Shown here: positions 1-6,004 of the stretch, in pieces
Layout: each line of letters opens with the position of its first letter
Numbering within the stretch: the first letter of the stretch is position 1
Source: Alphaproteobacteria bacterium
GTDB taxonomy: Bacteria > Pseudomonadota > Alphaproteobacteria > Rhizobiales > Xanthobacteraceae
Assembly: GCA_005884465.1 (NCBI GenBank)
Contig: VAZH01000082.1
Location: forward strand, 1-10,258
Length of the DNA stretch: 10,258 nt
Direction: 5' to 3'
Notes under the pieces: model-generated
The model's database searches: none
What the model was told of the DNA's origin: nothing
What the model saw: the letters and a program-made list of their open reading frames with translations, nothing else
Position numbers and translations under genes: made by a program

Positions 1-15
1 AGATCAGTGATATCG

Positions 16-714
16 ATGTCGATCGCCAACTCCATTCGCGCGCAAATTCCGCCTGTTCACCCCGAGGGCTATCCGTTCATCGGCGGCTTTGCCCTTGCCA
101 GCCTGATTCTGTTCTGGATCTGGACGCCGCTCGGCTGGCTCGGCACGTTGCTGACCATCTGGTGCGCGCTGTTTTTCCGCGATCCGGTGCGGGTGACGCC
201 GGTGCGCGAGGGCATCGTCGTGGCGCCGGCCGACGGACGCATTTCGATGGTGACGCAGATGTTGCCGCCGGCCGAACTCGGTCTCGGCGACAGGCCGCTA
301 CCGCGCATCTCGATATTCATGAGCGTGTTCAACTGCCATGTGAACCGCAGTCCGGCGGCGGGACGGATCGACCGGATCGCGTATCGGCCGGGCAGCTTTG
401 TCAACGCCGAGCTTGACAAGGCGAGCGAGGACAACGAGCGCAATTCGCTTGTCATCTCCACGCCGAACGGACGCATCGGCGTGATCCAGATCGCAGGCCT
501 GGTGGCGCGGCGGATCGTATCGTTCGTTCGCGAAGGACAGTCGATCGCCGCAGGAGAGCGCTTCGGGCTGATCCGCTTCGGGTCGCGGCTCGACGTCTAC
601 CTGCCCGAAGGCACCAAGGCGCTGGTCTCCGAAGGTCAGACCGCGGTCGCCGGCGAGACCATTTTGGCCGATTTCAGGCTTGCCGACGACGGTCGGACTT
701 TCCGCCCCGATTAA
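16..714 (+). CDS. psd: Phosphatidylserine decarboxylase proenzyme (short, PSD-A type)
   Basis: Converts phosphatidylserine to phosphatidylethanolamine at the inner membrane, the last step of PE synthesis. The 232-residue protein has the short PSD-A layout: a hydrophobic N-terminal stretch (about residues 22-53), FFRDP (53-57), PADGR (71-75), FNCHVNR (105-111) and a C-terminal [11 protein letters not shown] block (187-197). In this family the chain cuts itself at Gly-Ser (here G189-S190), and the serine becomes the pyruvoyl group that serves as cofactor, so the protein should mature into beta and alpha chains. I chose the ATG at 16 because the protein then begins [10 protein letters not shown], as I recall for Bradyrhizobium homologues. 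A GTG at 7 in the same frame would add three residues, and no clear ribosome site separates the two. pssA, the preceding pathway step, follows 66 bases downstream, which suggests one transcript. Family assignment is secure. Confidence 0.96.
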   Translation: MSIANSIRAQIPPVHPEGYPFIGGFALASLILFWIWTPLGWLGTLLTIWCALFFRDPVRVTPVREGIVVAPADGRISMVTQMLPPAELGLGDRPLPRISIFMSVFNCHVNRSPAAGRIDRIAYRPGSFVNAELDKASEDNERNSLVISTPNGRIGVIQIAGLVARRIVSFVREGQSIAAGERFGLIRFGSRLDVYLPEGTKALVSEGQTAVAGETILADFRLADDGRTFRPD

Positions 715-780
715 CCATTTCGGCGGTGAAACGGGCGGCTGAGCGCCACATGGCGGAGCCGGCCGACACTTGCTATATCT

Positions 781-1674
781 ATGGAAGCCATGGAGATGCC
801 TTTCGATCCCAAATCCACCGAAATGCGCCGGCGCCGGTTTCGCCCGATCCCGGTGCGGATGCTGGTGCCCAACGTCATCACCTTGCTTGCGATTTGCGCG
901 GGGTTGACGGCGATCCGGCTGTCGACGGAAGGGCGGATGGAATTGGCGGTGGCGGCAATCGTGTTCGCAGCCGCACTCGACGGCATCGACGGCCGTGTCG
1001 CGCGCATGATCAAGGGCCAGTCGAAATTCGGCGCGGAGCTCGACAGCCTCGCGGACTTCGTCAATTTCGGCGTCGCGCCCGGCCTGATCCTGTATTTCTG
1101 GCAGTTGCACGAGATCCACAATGGCGGCTGGATCGCGGCGATGGTGTTCGCGATCAGCGGCGGCTTGCGGCTTGCACGCTTCAACGCGACCATGGACGAT
1201 CCGAACAAGCCGGCGTTTGCGACGAATTTCTTCACCGGCGTTCCGGCGCCCGCCGGCGCGATTACCGTGCTGCTTCCGGTCTATCTCGCATTCCTCGGCC
1301 TGCCGAAGCCCCATCCGACGCTGACCGCGCTCTATACGCTCTTGATTGCGTTCCTGATGGTCTCGCGCCTGCCGGTGTTTTCGGGCAAGGCCATTCGCAT
1401 GCGTGTGCCGCCGGAAATGGTGCTGCCGGTTTTCGTCTCGGTCATTTTCTTCATTGCGCTCTTGATCGGCTATCCCTGGCACATTCTGTCGGCGGGTTCG
1501 GTGCTCTTTCTCCTGAGCCTGCCGGCCGGGTGGAAATCTTATCGCGACCAGCAGCGCGCGTCCGCCGCGCAGGCCGCTGTGCCCGCCGATGCCACCGCGT
1601 CAAATCCAGCGGCGCCATACACACCGGCGGTCGGCGAAGCAGAGCAGGACAATCGGCCGGCCCGGCTGAATTGA
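781..1674 (+). CDS. pssA: CDP-diacylglycerol--serine O-phosphatidyltransferase
   Basis: Joins CDP-diacylglycerol and serine to give phosphatidylserine, which the Psd encoded just upstream decarboxylates; both act in the inner membrane. The 297-residue protein carries the complete CDP-alcohol phosphatidyltransferase signature D-G-x2-A-R-x8-G-x3-D-x3-D: D70 G71, A74 R75, G84, D88, D92, with an extra D67. About eight hydrophobic segments span residues 28-245, followed by a hydrophilic Ala/Pro-rich tail (about 250-297). The N-terminus is basic (RRRRFRP). The start is uncertain among in-frame ATGs at 781, 790 and 796. The one at 796 (protein beginning MPFDP) has GGAAG at 783-787 eight bases before it and may be the true start, shortening the protein by five residues. 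Function is clear from the intact motif and the psd neighbour. Confidence 0.95.
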   Translation: MEAMEMPFDPKSTEMRRRRFRPIPVRMLVPNVITLLAICAGLTAIRLSTEGRMELAVAAIVFAAALDGIDGRVARMIKGQSKFGAELDSLADFVNFGVAPGLILYFWQLHEIHNGGWIAAMVFAISGGLRLARFNATMDDPNKPAFATNFFTGVPAPAGAITVLLPVYLAFLGLPKPHPTLTALYTLLIAFLMVSRLPVFSGKAIRMRVPPEMVLPVFVSVIFFIALLIGYPWHILSAGSVLFLLSLPAGWKSYRDQQRASAAQAAVPADATASNPAAPYTPAVGEAEQDNRPARLN

Positions 1675-1713
1675 GCTTTGATCCCAAAATATCTGCCATG
1701 AGCGATCGCCGAG

Positions 1714-1741
1714 TTGGGTTCGATCCTAATCTCGGTTATAC
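1714..1741 (+). promoter_or_regulatory. Possible sigma70-type promoter for the RraA-like gene cluster
   Basis: TTGGGT (1714-1719), 16 bases, then TTATAC (1736-1741) lies in the gap after pssA and before the RraA-like gene. The -35 is a moderate match and the -10 a weak one. The gap is the only plausible place for a promoter if the three catabolic genes are not read through from pssA. A loose inverted repeat (CCGAG 1709-1713 with CTCGG 1731-1735) overlaps it and could be an operator, but its arms are short. Confidence 0.25.
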
Positions 1742-1786
1742 GGCTGACCACATACGGCCTTAAAAAATGGCCGACCCCATGAATTC

Positions 1787-1791
1787 AGGAG
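1787..1791 (+). promoter_or_regulatory. Ribosome binding site that decides the RraA-like gene start
   Basis: AGGAG sits eight bases before the GTG at 1800. The in-frame ATGs at 1767 and 1779 have no comparable purine-rich site before them, and the one at 1767 falls inside a short inverted repeat (CGGCC 1755-1759 with GGCCG 1769-1773). This favours GTG 1800 as the start. Confidence 0.65.
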
Positions 1792-1799
1792 AAAACGCC

Positions 1800-2519
1800 G
1801 TGACGGATTCCGCGACCCCACCGCTGCCCGCTGCACTTCTTGAAGCATTGGCGCGCTACGACACGCCCACAATCTGCAACGCGTTGGAAATCGTCGCGCC
1901 GGCCCGTCGTCTCGTCGGCTATACGACCAAGCCGCTGGTGTGCCCGTTCCCGGATCTGCCGCCGATAGTCGGATATGCGCGCACCACGACGATCCGCTCG
2001 GTGCTCGCCTCCGGCCTTCCGGCCGCCGAACAGCAGCAGCGGCGGATTGCCTATTACGAATATGTCGGCACCGGCCCGGGACCGCGCATCAACGTGATCC
2101 AGGATATCGACGGCCCCGATGCGGGATTTGGTGCATTCTGGGGCGAGGTCCAAAGCTCGGTGCACAAGGCGCTCGGCTCTCTCGGTGTCATCACCGACGG
2201 TTCGATCCGCGACATCGCGCAATGGGCGCCTGGCTTCCAGGCGCTTGCGGGCTCGATCGGACCGTCTCACGCCTATGTTCACGCCGACAATTTCGGCGGG
2301 GAAGTTCGCGTGGCCGGAATGACGGTGCGCTCCGGCGATCTCATTCACGCCGATCGTCACGGCGCCGTGGTCATTCCGCTCGATGTCGCCGCGAAGCTGC
2401 CGGACGCGGCCGAGCTCTGCGGCCGCCGCGAGACGCCAATCCTTGAGATCGCCCGCAGCAAGGATTTTACGCTTGAAAAGCTGAAAGAGGCGCTGAAGCG
2501 TTCGGCTGAAATTCACTAG
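1800..2519 (+). CDS. RraA / HMG-aldolase-like family protein
   Basis: This protein belongs to the RraA-like fold, which includes 4-hydroxy-4-methyl-2-oxoglutarate (HMG) aldolases, oxaloacetate decarboxylases and the E. coli RNase E regulator RraA. It is often mislabelled dimethylmenaquinone methyltransferase. From GTG 1800 it has 239 residues; numbering here is from the longer ATG-1767 form (250 residues). Visible motifs are FWGE (124-127), ITDGSIRD (142-149) and a C-terminal GDLIHADRHGAVVIP (190-204) matching the family's GDxxxxDxxGVVxxP block. In active family members the Arg-Asp pair is followed two residues later by Glu or Asp; here that place holds Gln152, so aldolase or decarboxylase activity cannot be assumed. 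The next gene starts 33 bases downstream and encodes a periplasmic binding protein, then an SDR. A keto- or hydroxy-acid substrate is a guess from this context. Confidence 0.85.
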   Translation: MTDSATPPLPAALLEALARYDTPTICNALEIVAPARRLVGYTTKPLVCPFPDLPPIVGYARTTTIRSVLASGLPAAEQQQRRIAYYEYVGTGPGPRINVIQDIDGPDAGFGAFWGEVQSSVHKALGSLGVITDGSIRDIAQWAPGFQALAGSIGPSHAYVHADNFGGEVRVAGMTVRSGDLIHADRHGAVVIPLDVAAKLPDAAELCGRRETPILEIARSKDFTLEKLKEALKRSAEIH

Positions 2520-2552
2520 CGATCCGATCGCTTCGGCATGTGGGGGACCGTC

Positions 2553-3521
2553 ATGAGAAGGTTCTTGGTTGCGCTGGTGCTGGCAATTTTTGCCGGCATC
2601 GTTGCTGTGCAGGCGCAAACCTATCCATCGCGTTCAATAACGATCGTGGTTCCGTTCCCGCCGGGTGGATCGACCGATACCGCCGCCCGGATCATGGCGG
2701 AGCGCATGCGGGCGCCGCTGGGACAGCCGATCGTAGTCGAAAATGTCGGCGGCGCCGGCGGCAGCATCGGGGTCGGACGCGTCGCCCGTGCGGCGCCGGA
2801 CGGCTACACCTTCGACATCGGCCAATGGGACACCCATGTCGGCAGCATCATCTACAAACTCGACTACGATCTGGAAAAGGATTTTGAGCCGATCGGCCTG
2901 ATCTCCAACAATCCCCAGCTCATGGTCGCCAAAAATGACCTTCCGGCCAACAACCTTGCCGAGCTCGTGACGTGGATGAAGGCGAACCCGGGCAAGATCA
3001 ATTTCGTCAACCAGAACGCGGCGGCAAATGTCACCGGCGTGCTGTTCGAGAGCCTGACCAAGCAAAAAGTGCAGTTCATTCCTTATCGCGGCGCGGGCCC
3101 GGCAATGACCGATCTGATTTCCGGGACCGTGGACCTGCTTGTCGTTCAGGGTGCGGTGGCGCTGCCGCAAATCCGTGCCGGCAAGATCAAGGCGATCGCC
3201 AACCTTTCGGCGAAACGCTCGGCCTCGATGCCGGACATTCCGACCGCGGACGAGACCGGCGTGCCCGGACTTTACATGTCGGGCTGGTTCGGCTTCTTCG
3301 CGCCGAAAGGGACATCGAAAGACGTCATCGCCAGGCTCAACGCCGCGACCGTCGAGGCGCTTGCCGATCCGGCTATCCAGAAGCGGTTTACGGAATTGGG
3401 GCTCGACGTTGCTCCGCGCGAGCAGCAGACGCCGGAAGGGCTGGCCGCGTTCCAGAAAGCCGAAATGGAAAAATGGTGGCCGATCATCAAGTCTGCCGGT
3501 ATCGGCGCGCAGGCGCAGTGA
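2553..3521 (+). CDS. Bug/TctC-family periplasmic solute-binding protein (orphan)
   Basis: Extracytoplasmic binding protein of the tripartite tricarboxylate transporter (TctC/Bug) family, which captures small carboxylates or similar solutes in the periplasm. From ATG 2553 it has 322 residues, the usual size. There is a signal peptide (basic MRR, hydrophobic 4-19, likely cut after VQA at 21), then the family hallmark VPFPPGGSTD (33-42), a glycine-rich GGAGGS segment (66-71) and APDGYT (81-86). ATG 2553 is chosen over ATG 2538 because GGGGGA (2542-2547) lies five bases before it and the signal peptide then starts cleanly. The TctA and TctB membrane subunits are not in this window, as is common for the many orphan Bug genes of Bradyrhizobium-like bacteria. 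The flanking RraA-like and SDR genes suggest they process the captured solute. Ligand unknown. Confidence 0.93.
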   Translation: MRRFLVALVLAIFAGIVAVQAQTYPSRSITIVVPFPPGGSTDTAARIMAERMRAPLGQPIVVENVGGAGGSIGVGRVARAAPDGYTFDIGQWDTHVGSIIYKLDYDLEKDFEPIGLISNNPQLMVAKNDLPANNLAELVTWMKANPGKINFVNQNAAANVTGVLFESLTKQKVQFIPYRGAGPAMTDLISGTVDLLVVQGAVALPQIRAGKIKAIANLSAKRSASMPDIPTADETGVPGLYMSGWFGFFAPKGTSKDVIARLNAATVEALADPAIQKRFTELGLDVAPREQQTPEGLAAFQKAEMEKWWPIIKSAGIGAQAQ

Positions 3522-3540
3522 GGACGGAAGTGCTTTCGAC

Positions 3541-4368
3541 ATGAAGATGGACGGCAAAACGGTATTGATCACCGGTTCGACCGACGGCGTCGGCCGCTAC
3601 GTCGCCGCCAGACTTGCCGCTGATGGCGCCAAAGTATTGATCCATGGCCGCGACAAGGCCCGGGCGAAAACGCTTGCCGATGAGATCCGCGGCCGCGGGC
3701 ACGACGCGCCGATCTTCTATCAGGCTGATCTTTCGTCCCTTGCCGGTGCGCGACAGCTCGCGGAGGCGGTGACTGCCGACCACAAGCGGCTCGACGTTTT
3801 CATCAGCAATGCCGGAATCGGATCGCGCACACTCGGGAGCGAGCGACGCACCAGCGCTGAGGGACACGAACTGCGGTTTGCCGTGAATTACCTTTCCGGT
3901 TTCCTACTCACTTACCTTTTGCTGCCCTTGCTAAAGGCCAGTGCGCCATCGCGCATCATCAATGTCGCCTCGCTCGGCCAGCACCCGCTCGACTTCGACG
4001 ATGTGATGCTGGCCAAAGGCTACAGCGGCACGCGCGCCTACGCGCAGAGCAAGCTGGCGCAGATCATGTTCACCATCGATCTCGCCGCAGAACTCAAGGG
4101 TTCGGGCGTGATGGTGAATGCACTGCATCCCGCCACTTACATGAACACCACGATGGTGCGCGAAGGCGGCATAACGCCAATCTCCACGGTCGAGCAGGGC
4201 GGCGAAGCGATCCTGCATCTTGCAGTTGGCGACGATGTCGCAGGCAAATCCGGGCTGTTCTTCAACGGCATGCAGCAATCGCAAGCCAATCCGCAGGCCT
4301 ATGATGAGGCCGCCCGCCAACGGTTGCGCACGCTGAGCCTCGAACTCACCGGCTTGACCAGCGCATGA
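3541..4368 (+). CDS. Short-chain dehydrogenase/reductase (SDR)
   Basis: NAD(P)-dependent oxidoreductase of the classical SDR family, 275 residues, cytoplasmic. The Rossmann nucleotide motif TGSTDGVG is at 11-18, an acidic ADL at 62-64, NAG at 90-92, and the catalytic tetrad is complete: N116, S144, Y167 and K171 (YAQSK). The overall pattern (long loop after NAG, HPATY near 196-200) resembles the retinol-dehydrogenase/protochlorophyllide-reductase-like branch rather than fatty-acid FabG. The start is ATG 3541, with a modest GGAAG at 3526-3530 ten bases before it; an ATG two codons later is also possible. It begins 19 bases after the Bug gene and is probably cotranscribed with it. Its stop lies five bases from the stop of the oppositely transcribed DUF3606 gene. 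The substrate cannot be read from the sequence. Confidence 0.92.
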   Translation: MKMDGKTVLITGSTDGVGRYVAARLAADGAKVLIHGRDKARAKTLADEIRGRGHDAPIFYQADLSSLAGARQLAEAVTADHKRLDVFISNAGIGSRTLGSERRTSAEGHELRFAVNYLSGFLLTYLLLPLLKASAPSRIINVASLGQHPLDFDDVMLAKGYSGTRAYAQSKLAQIMFTIDLAAELKGSGVMVNALHPATYMNTTMVREGGITPISTVEQGGEAILHLAVGDDVAGKSGLFFNGMQQSQANPQAYDEAARQRLRTLSLELTGLTSA

Positions 4369-4373
4369 CGTGG

Positions 4374-4616
4374 TCAAACTGGCGGTGGCAGCTCACCATC
4401 TGCTGGCTGGCTCTCAACCGGCGCAATCGAGGCTTTGCGGGTTGTCCGCTGCAGTTCAACTTCCTTGGTGACGGCCGCAACGGAATTGCCCACCTTGTCG
4501 ACGACCGCCTTCAATGCATCAGCGGATATATCGAGCCGCCGGGTCCAGGCACGAACCTGAATGGGTTCTGCCAGGTCGATTTTATTGCGGACCGGCGGAT
4601 GTTTGATGCGTTGCAT
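4374..4616 (-). CDS. DUF3606 domain protein with C-terminal extension
   Basis: Small protein of 80 residues of no known biochemical function. Residues about 10-50 match the DUF3606 pattern as I know it: an N-K-I-D-L-x-E start, then V-R-x-W-T (21-25), then an alternating helical segment (ISADALKAVVDKVG) ending in S-V-x-A-V. The domain usually fills a protein of about 55-65 residues; here a polar, Pro-rich tail of about 28 residues follows. No signal peptide or membrane segment is seen, so it is probably cytoplasmic. AAGGG lies about nine bases before the ATG at 4616. A consensus EcfG-type promoter lies upstream, putting it in the general stress response by inference. It is convergent with the SDR gene, with five bases between the two stop codons. 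Family call is by eye; function is unknown. Confidence 0.8.
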   Translation of the reverse strand: MQRIKHPPVRNKIDLAEPIQVRAWTRRLDISADALKAVVDKVGNSVAAVTKEVELQRTTRKASIAPVESQPADGELPPPV

Positions 4617-4642
4617 GACGGCATACCCTTGGTTACAGGGTC

Positions 4643-4667
4643 AACGTCATCCACAGAACTTCGTTCC
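4643..4667 (-). promoter_or_regulatory. EcfG (general stress response) promoter for the DUF3606 gene
   Basis: Read on the - strand, GGAAC (4667-4663) is followed by exactly 16 bases and CGTT (4646-4643), a perfect match to the alphaproteobacterial sigma-EcfG consensus GGAAC-N16/17-CGTT. The predicted transcription start near 4637 would leave a leader of about 20 bases before the DUF3606 ATG at 4616. The motif is seen directly; its use by EcfG is inference from the consensus and its placement. Confidence 0.75.
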
Positions 4668-4687
4668 ACTTTGTGGACGCAACGCTA

Positions 4688-4705
4688 GTGGGGCGGGTGC
4701 CCCAC
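4688..4705. repeat. Perfect 7-bp inverted repeat (GTGGGGC / GCCCCAC)
   Basis: GTGGGGC (4688-4694) and GCCCCAC (4699-4705) form a perfect hairpin around a 4-base loop in the stretch 4617-4878, which holds no gene I can support. It lies just upstream of the EcfG promoter. No T-run follows on either strand, so a terminator role is doubtful. The rest of this 262-base gap holds the EcfG promoter and the hairpin at 4836-4856. Confidence 0.5.
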
Positions 4706-4835
4706 CAACGATTGCGAGCAGTGTTCGAAAGATCTGGCTGGGTCACATCGGCGAGACGATCCGATGCCAATGCAGTCCGGCAAGCTTCAAAGGGGCAGCT
4801 TCAGCCGGCAACCAGACTCGCGGCACGCCAAAGCA

Positions 4836-4856
4836 GAGCAATGCGATGCATTGCTC
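4836..4856 (-). terminator. Hairpin terminator candidate after the repeat-peptide gene
   Basis: GAGCAATGC (4836-4844) and GCATTGCTC (4848-4856) make a perfect 9-bp stem with a 3-base loop, 22 bases past the stop of the exported peptide gene on the - strand. Read in that direction the stem is followed by TGCTTTGG, only a weak T-tract. It would separate this gene from the downstream DUF3606 gene, which has its own promoter. Confidence 0.5.
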
Positions 4857-4878
4857 CCCCTGCCGTTGAATTGTCGAG

Positions 4879-5064
4879 TCAGCCCTTCGTTACAATCGGC
4901 GCCGGCGCCTTGCCAACCGGGGTCTTGCCCACCGGGGCCTTACCGATCGGAGCCTTGCCAACCTGCGCCTGCTGGTAGACCGGTTGCGCGCGAGGCAAGT
5001 CTGCAGCGACGGCGGCGGTCAACATGCCGAGCGAGGTGCCGGTCACTACCAGGAATTTCAACAT
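4879..5064 (-). CDS. Small exported protein with GK(A/T)P tandem repeats
   Basis: A 61-residue protein I cannot assign to a named family. It has a signal peptide (MLKF start, hydrophobic core about 4-19, AVA-A-D cut site near residues 20-21), so the mature product is about 40 residues in the periplasm or beyond. The mature part begins DLPRAQPVYQQAQ and continues with four copies of a five-residue unit: VGKAP, IGKAP, VGKTP, VGKAP. It is basic, Pro/Gly-rich and probably unstructured. The start ATG 5064 is fixed by AGGAG on the - strand (5076-5072), seven bases away; the ATG at 5070 is too close to that site. It is followed by a hairpin terminator candidate at 4836-4856. Small AADLP-type exported proteins with alanine/proline-rich tails occur in Bradyrhizobium-like genomes, but their role is not known to me. 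Confidence 0.7.
   Translation of the reverse strand: MLKFLVVTGTSLGMLTAAVAADLPRAQPVYQQAQVGKAPIGKAPVGKTPVGKAPAPIVTKG
4908..4967 (-). repeat. Four tandem 15-bp imperfect repeats coding GK(A/T)P units
   Basis: Four consecutive 15-base units (4908-4922, 4923-4937, 4938-4952, 4953-4967) share CTTGCC-type and CCGGGG-type cores with a few substitutions each. They are in frame with, and encode, the five-residue repeat of the exported peptide. Unit length is a multiple of three, so gain or loss of copies keeps the reading frame. Confidence 0.8.
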
Positions 5065-5103
5065 GAGCATTCTCCTAATCACGAGGGACAAAACTTGATT
5101 CGA

Positions 5104-5132
5104 GTAGTAGTCTGCTCAACGTTCCCCGGCAA
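5104..5132 (-). promoter_or_regulatory. Possible sigma70-type promoter for the repeat-peptide gene
   Basis: On the - strand TTGCCG (5132-5127), 17 bases, then TACTAC (5109-5104) gives a moderate housekeeping-type promoter about 40 bases before the start at 5064. The gap 5065-5229 holds no other gene I can support. Confidence 0.3.
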
Positions 5133-5229
5133 TTAACAGGCGGCAATCAACAGGATCGCAGGCGATTTTCTGGGCTTGTGTGGCCGAAATACCACGCGGA
5201 AGCCGTGCCAACCATGCTTCGCGTCCGCT

Positions 5230-5865
5230 TTATTTAGCCTTGGCGATCGCCCCGATCTCGCGGGCGATTTCGGCCTGGATGCGGGCGCTCTTGTCGATGT
5301 TGATGTGGGAAACGGTCGAGTCCTCCGCGACATCGACATTCGATATCTTGCCCCGGAAACCAGGTCCCGCCGTAAGCGGAGCTCCCCAACCCCCCGATTG
5401 GTAATAGTTGATCGCCCGCATGACGTTAGCCGGCACGGGATCCTGCCTGTAGGGAGCGAGCGTCACCAACAGCGCGACCGGCACATTTTGCGCCTCAAGT
5501 GCCCGAGCCATGTCGATGACGTTGTTGGCCCCCTGCGAGTGGCCGACCAGCACGATCGCGTCGGTCTTGCCCCCGGCGCGCTCGCGCAGGATTTCGTCCG
5601 CGGCGGTTTTCCACTGCAGATGCCCGGCCACCTCGGCGTGGATGCCCTTGGCCTTGAGCGCGTCGGCGATGGCGTCGAGGCCCGTCGAGAACACACCGAA
5701 CCAGCCTCGCAACAAAATCACACGCGGCTCTGCGCGGGCGGGAGCGCAATAGAGGACGAGGATAACCGCGATCACTCCCAGGCACGAACTGACATAGCTA
5801 CGGTCGCTCTGCACGCGCTTGCTCCGGAAAGATTGTGCCACGACGCCACTTAATCTGGAAAGCAT
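5230..5865 (-). CDS. Exported or membrane-anchored alpha/beta-hydrolase-like protein
   Basis: Predicted serine hydrolase of lipase/esterase type, 211 residues from ATG 5865. A hydrophobic segment (about residues 28-43) ends in APARAEP, so the protein is exported and probably cut near residue 45, or stays anchored by this segment. The fold signature is seen in VILLRGWFGVFS (49-60, a strand and oxyanion-type loop) and the nucleophile elbow GHSQGA (108-113, Ser110). H187 in VSHINID is a candidate catalytic histidine; D182 or an Asp in the 140s could complete the triad, which I cannot fix. The start is uncertain: GTG 5814 (residue 18) has GGAG seven bases before it and gives a more typical signal peptide, whereas ATG 5865 has only a poorly spaced AGGA. 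Some homologues may be annotated merely as hypothetical. Substrate unknown; no lipase-specific partner is near. Confidence 0.75.
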   Translation of the reverse strand: MLSRLSGVVAQSFRSKRVQSDRSYVSSCLGVIAVILVLYCAPARAEPRVILLRGWFGVFSTGLDAIADALKAKGIHAEVAGHLQWKTAADEILRERAGGKTDAIVLVGHSQGANNVIDMARALEAQNVPVALLVTLAPYRQDPVPANVMRAINYYQSGGWGAPLTAGPGFRGKISNVDVAEDSTVSHINIDKSARIQAEIAREIGAIAKAK

Positions 5866-6004
5866 GATCCTGTCAGCCCCGCTGCGTTTCGTCGTGGTCC
5901 TGCTTGCGGCCAGCGTTCACACTCAAGTTCAATCGGCGATCGCGGCACCGCTATCGAATTTATTGCGAACCATCTGGTTACCTGCAATTCTGAAGCTCTT
6001 ATGA
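5864..6004 (+). CDS. Possible 46-residue hydrophobic peptide coupled to the permease
   Basis: A short reading frame from ATG 5864 encodes 46 residues: a hydrophobic stretch (about 8-17), a QSAIAAP sequence resembling a signal cleavage region, and a second hydrophobic end (TIWLPAILKLL). Its TGA overlaps the ATG of the permease gene (ATGA at 6001-6004), the arrangement typical of translational coupling. Against it, the ribosome site is poor (GGAAA almost touching the ATG), and its ATG overlaps the 5865 start of the divergent hydrolase within one CATG. It does not match the small-subunit families I know for sodium symporters. It may be a real small membrane or leader peptide, or chance. Confidence 0.3.
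   Translation: MILSAPLRFVVVLLAASVHTQVQSAIAAPLSNLLRTIWLPAILKLL

Noticed and set aside
298..1482. Long - strand open frame of about 394 codons across psd and pssA
   Set aside because: Its protein is an Arg/His/Asp-rich sequence typical of antisense reading in high-GC DNA, and both genes on the + strand have complete family motifs.
1699..1763. A 21-codon frame after pssA (MSDRRVGFDPNLGYTADHIRP) as a possible leader peptide
   Set aside because: No convincing ribosome site, no run of regulatory codons and no attenuator-like hairpin pair after it; such frames arise by chance.
2634..3572. Long - strand open frame opposite the Bug gene
   Set aside because: Antisense shadow of a clear Bug/TctC gene; no recognisable domain.
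4649..4657. TCATCCACA as a DnaA box and the nearby TCCAC/GTGGA repeats as an origin
   Set aside because: Only one near-match with no cluster, no AT-rich unwinding region and no origin-associated genes; the bases are better explained by the EcfG promoter spacer.
4617..4878. Possible genes on the + strand in the gap between the DUF3606 and repeat-peptide genes
   Set aside because: The available frames overlap known genes or promoters, have no ribosome site, and encode no recognisable sequence.
5100..5128. GGAAC on the - strand (5125-5121) as an EcfG promoter for the repeat-peptide gene
   Set aside because: No CGTT stands 16 or 17 bases downstream (CTCG or TCGA instead).
5195..5223. Bulged inverted repeat (CGCGGAAGC with GCTTCGCG) as terminator of the hydrolase gene
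   Set aside because: One bulge, a 12-base loop and only a weak TATTTC after it on the - strand; too poor to list as a feature.
5176..5853. Open frame of 225 codons on the + strand opposite the hydrolase
   Set aside because: Antisense shadow; the - strand frame has the GHSQGA motif and a signal segment, while this one has low-complexity Arg/Asp/His content.
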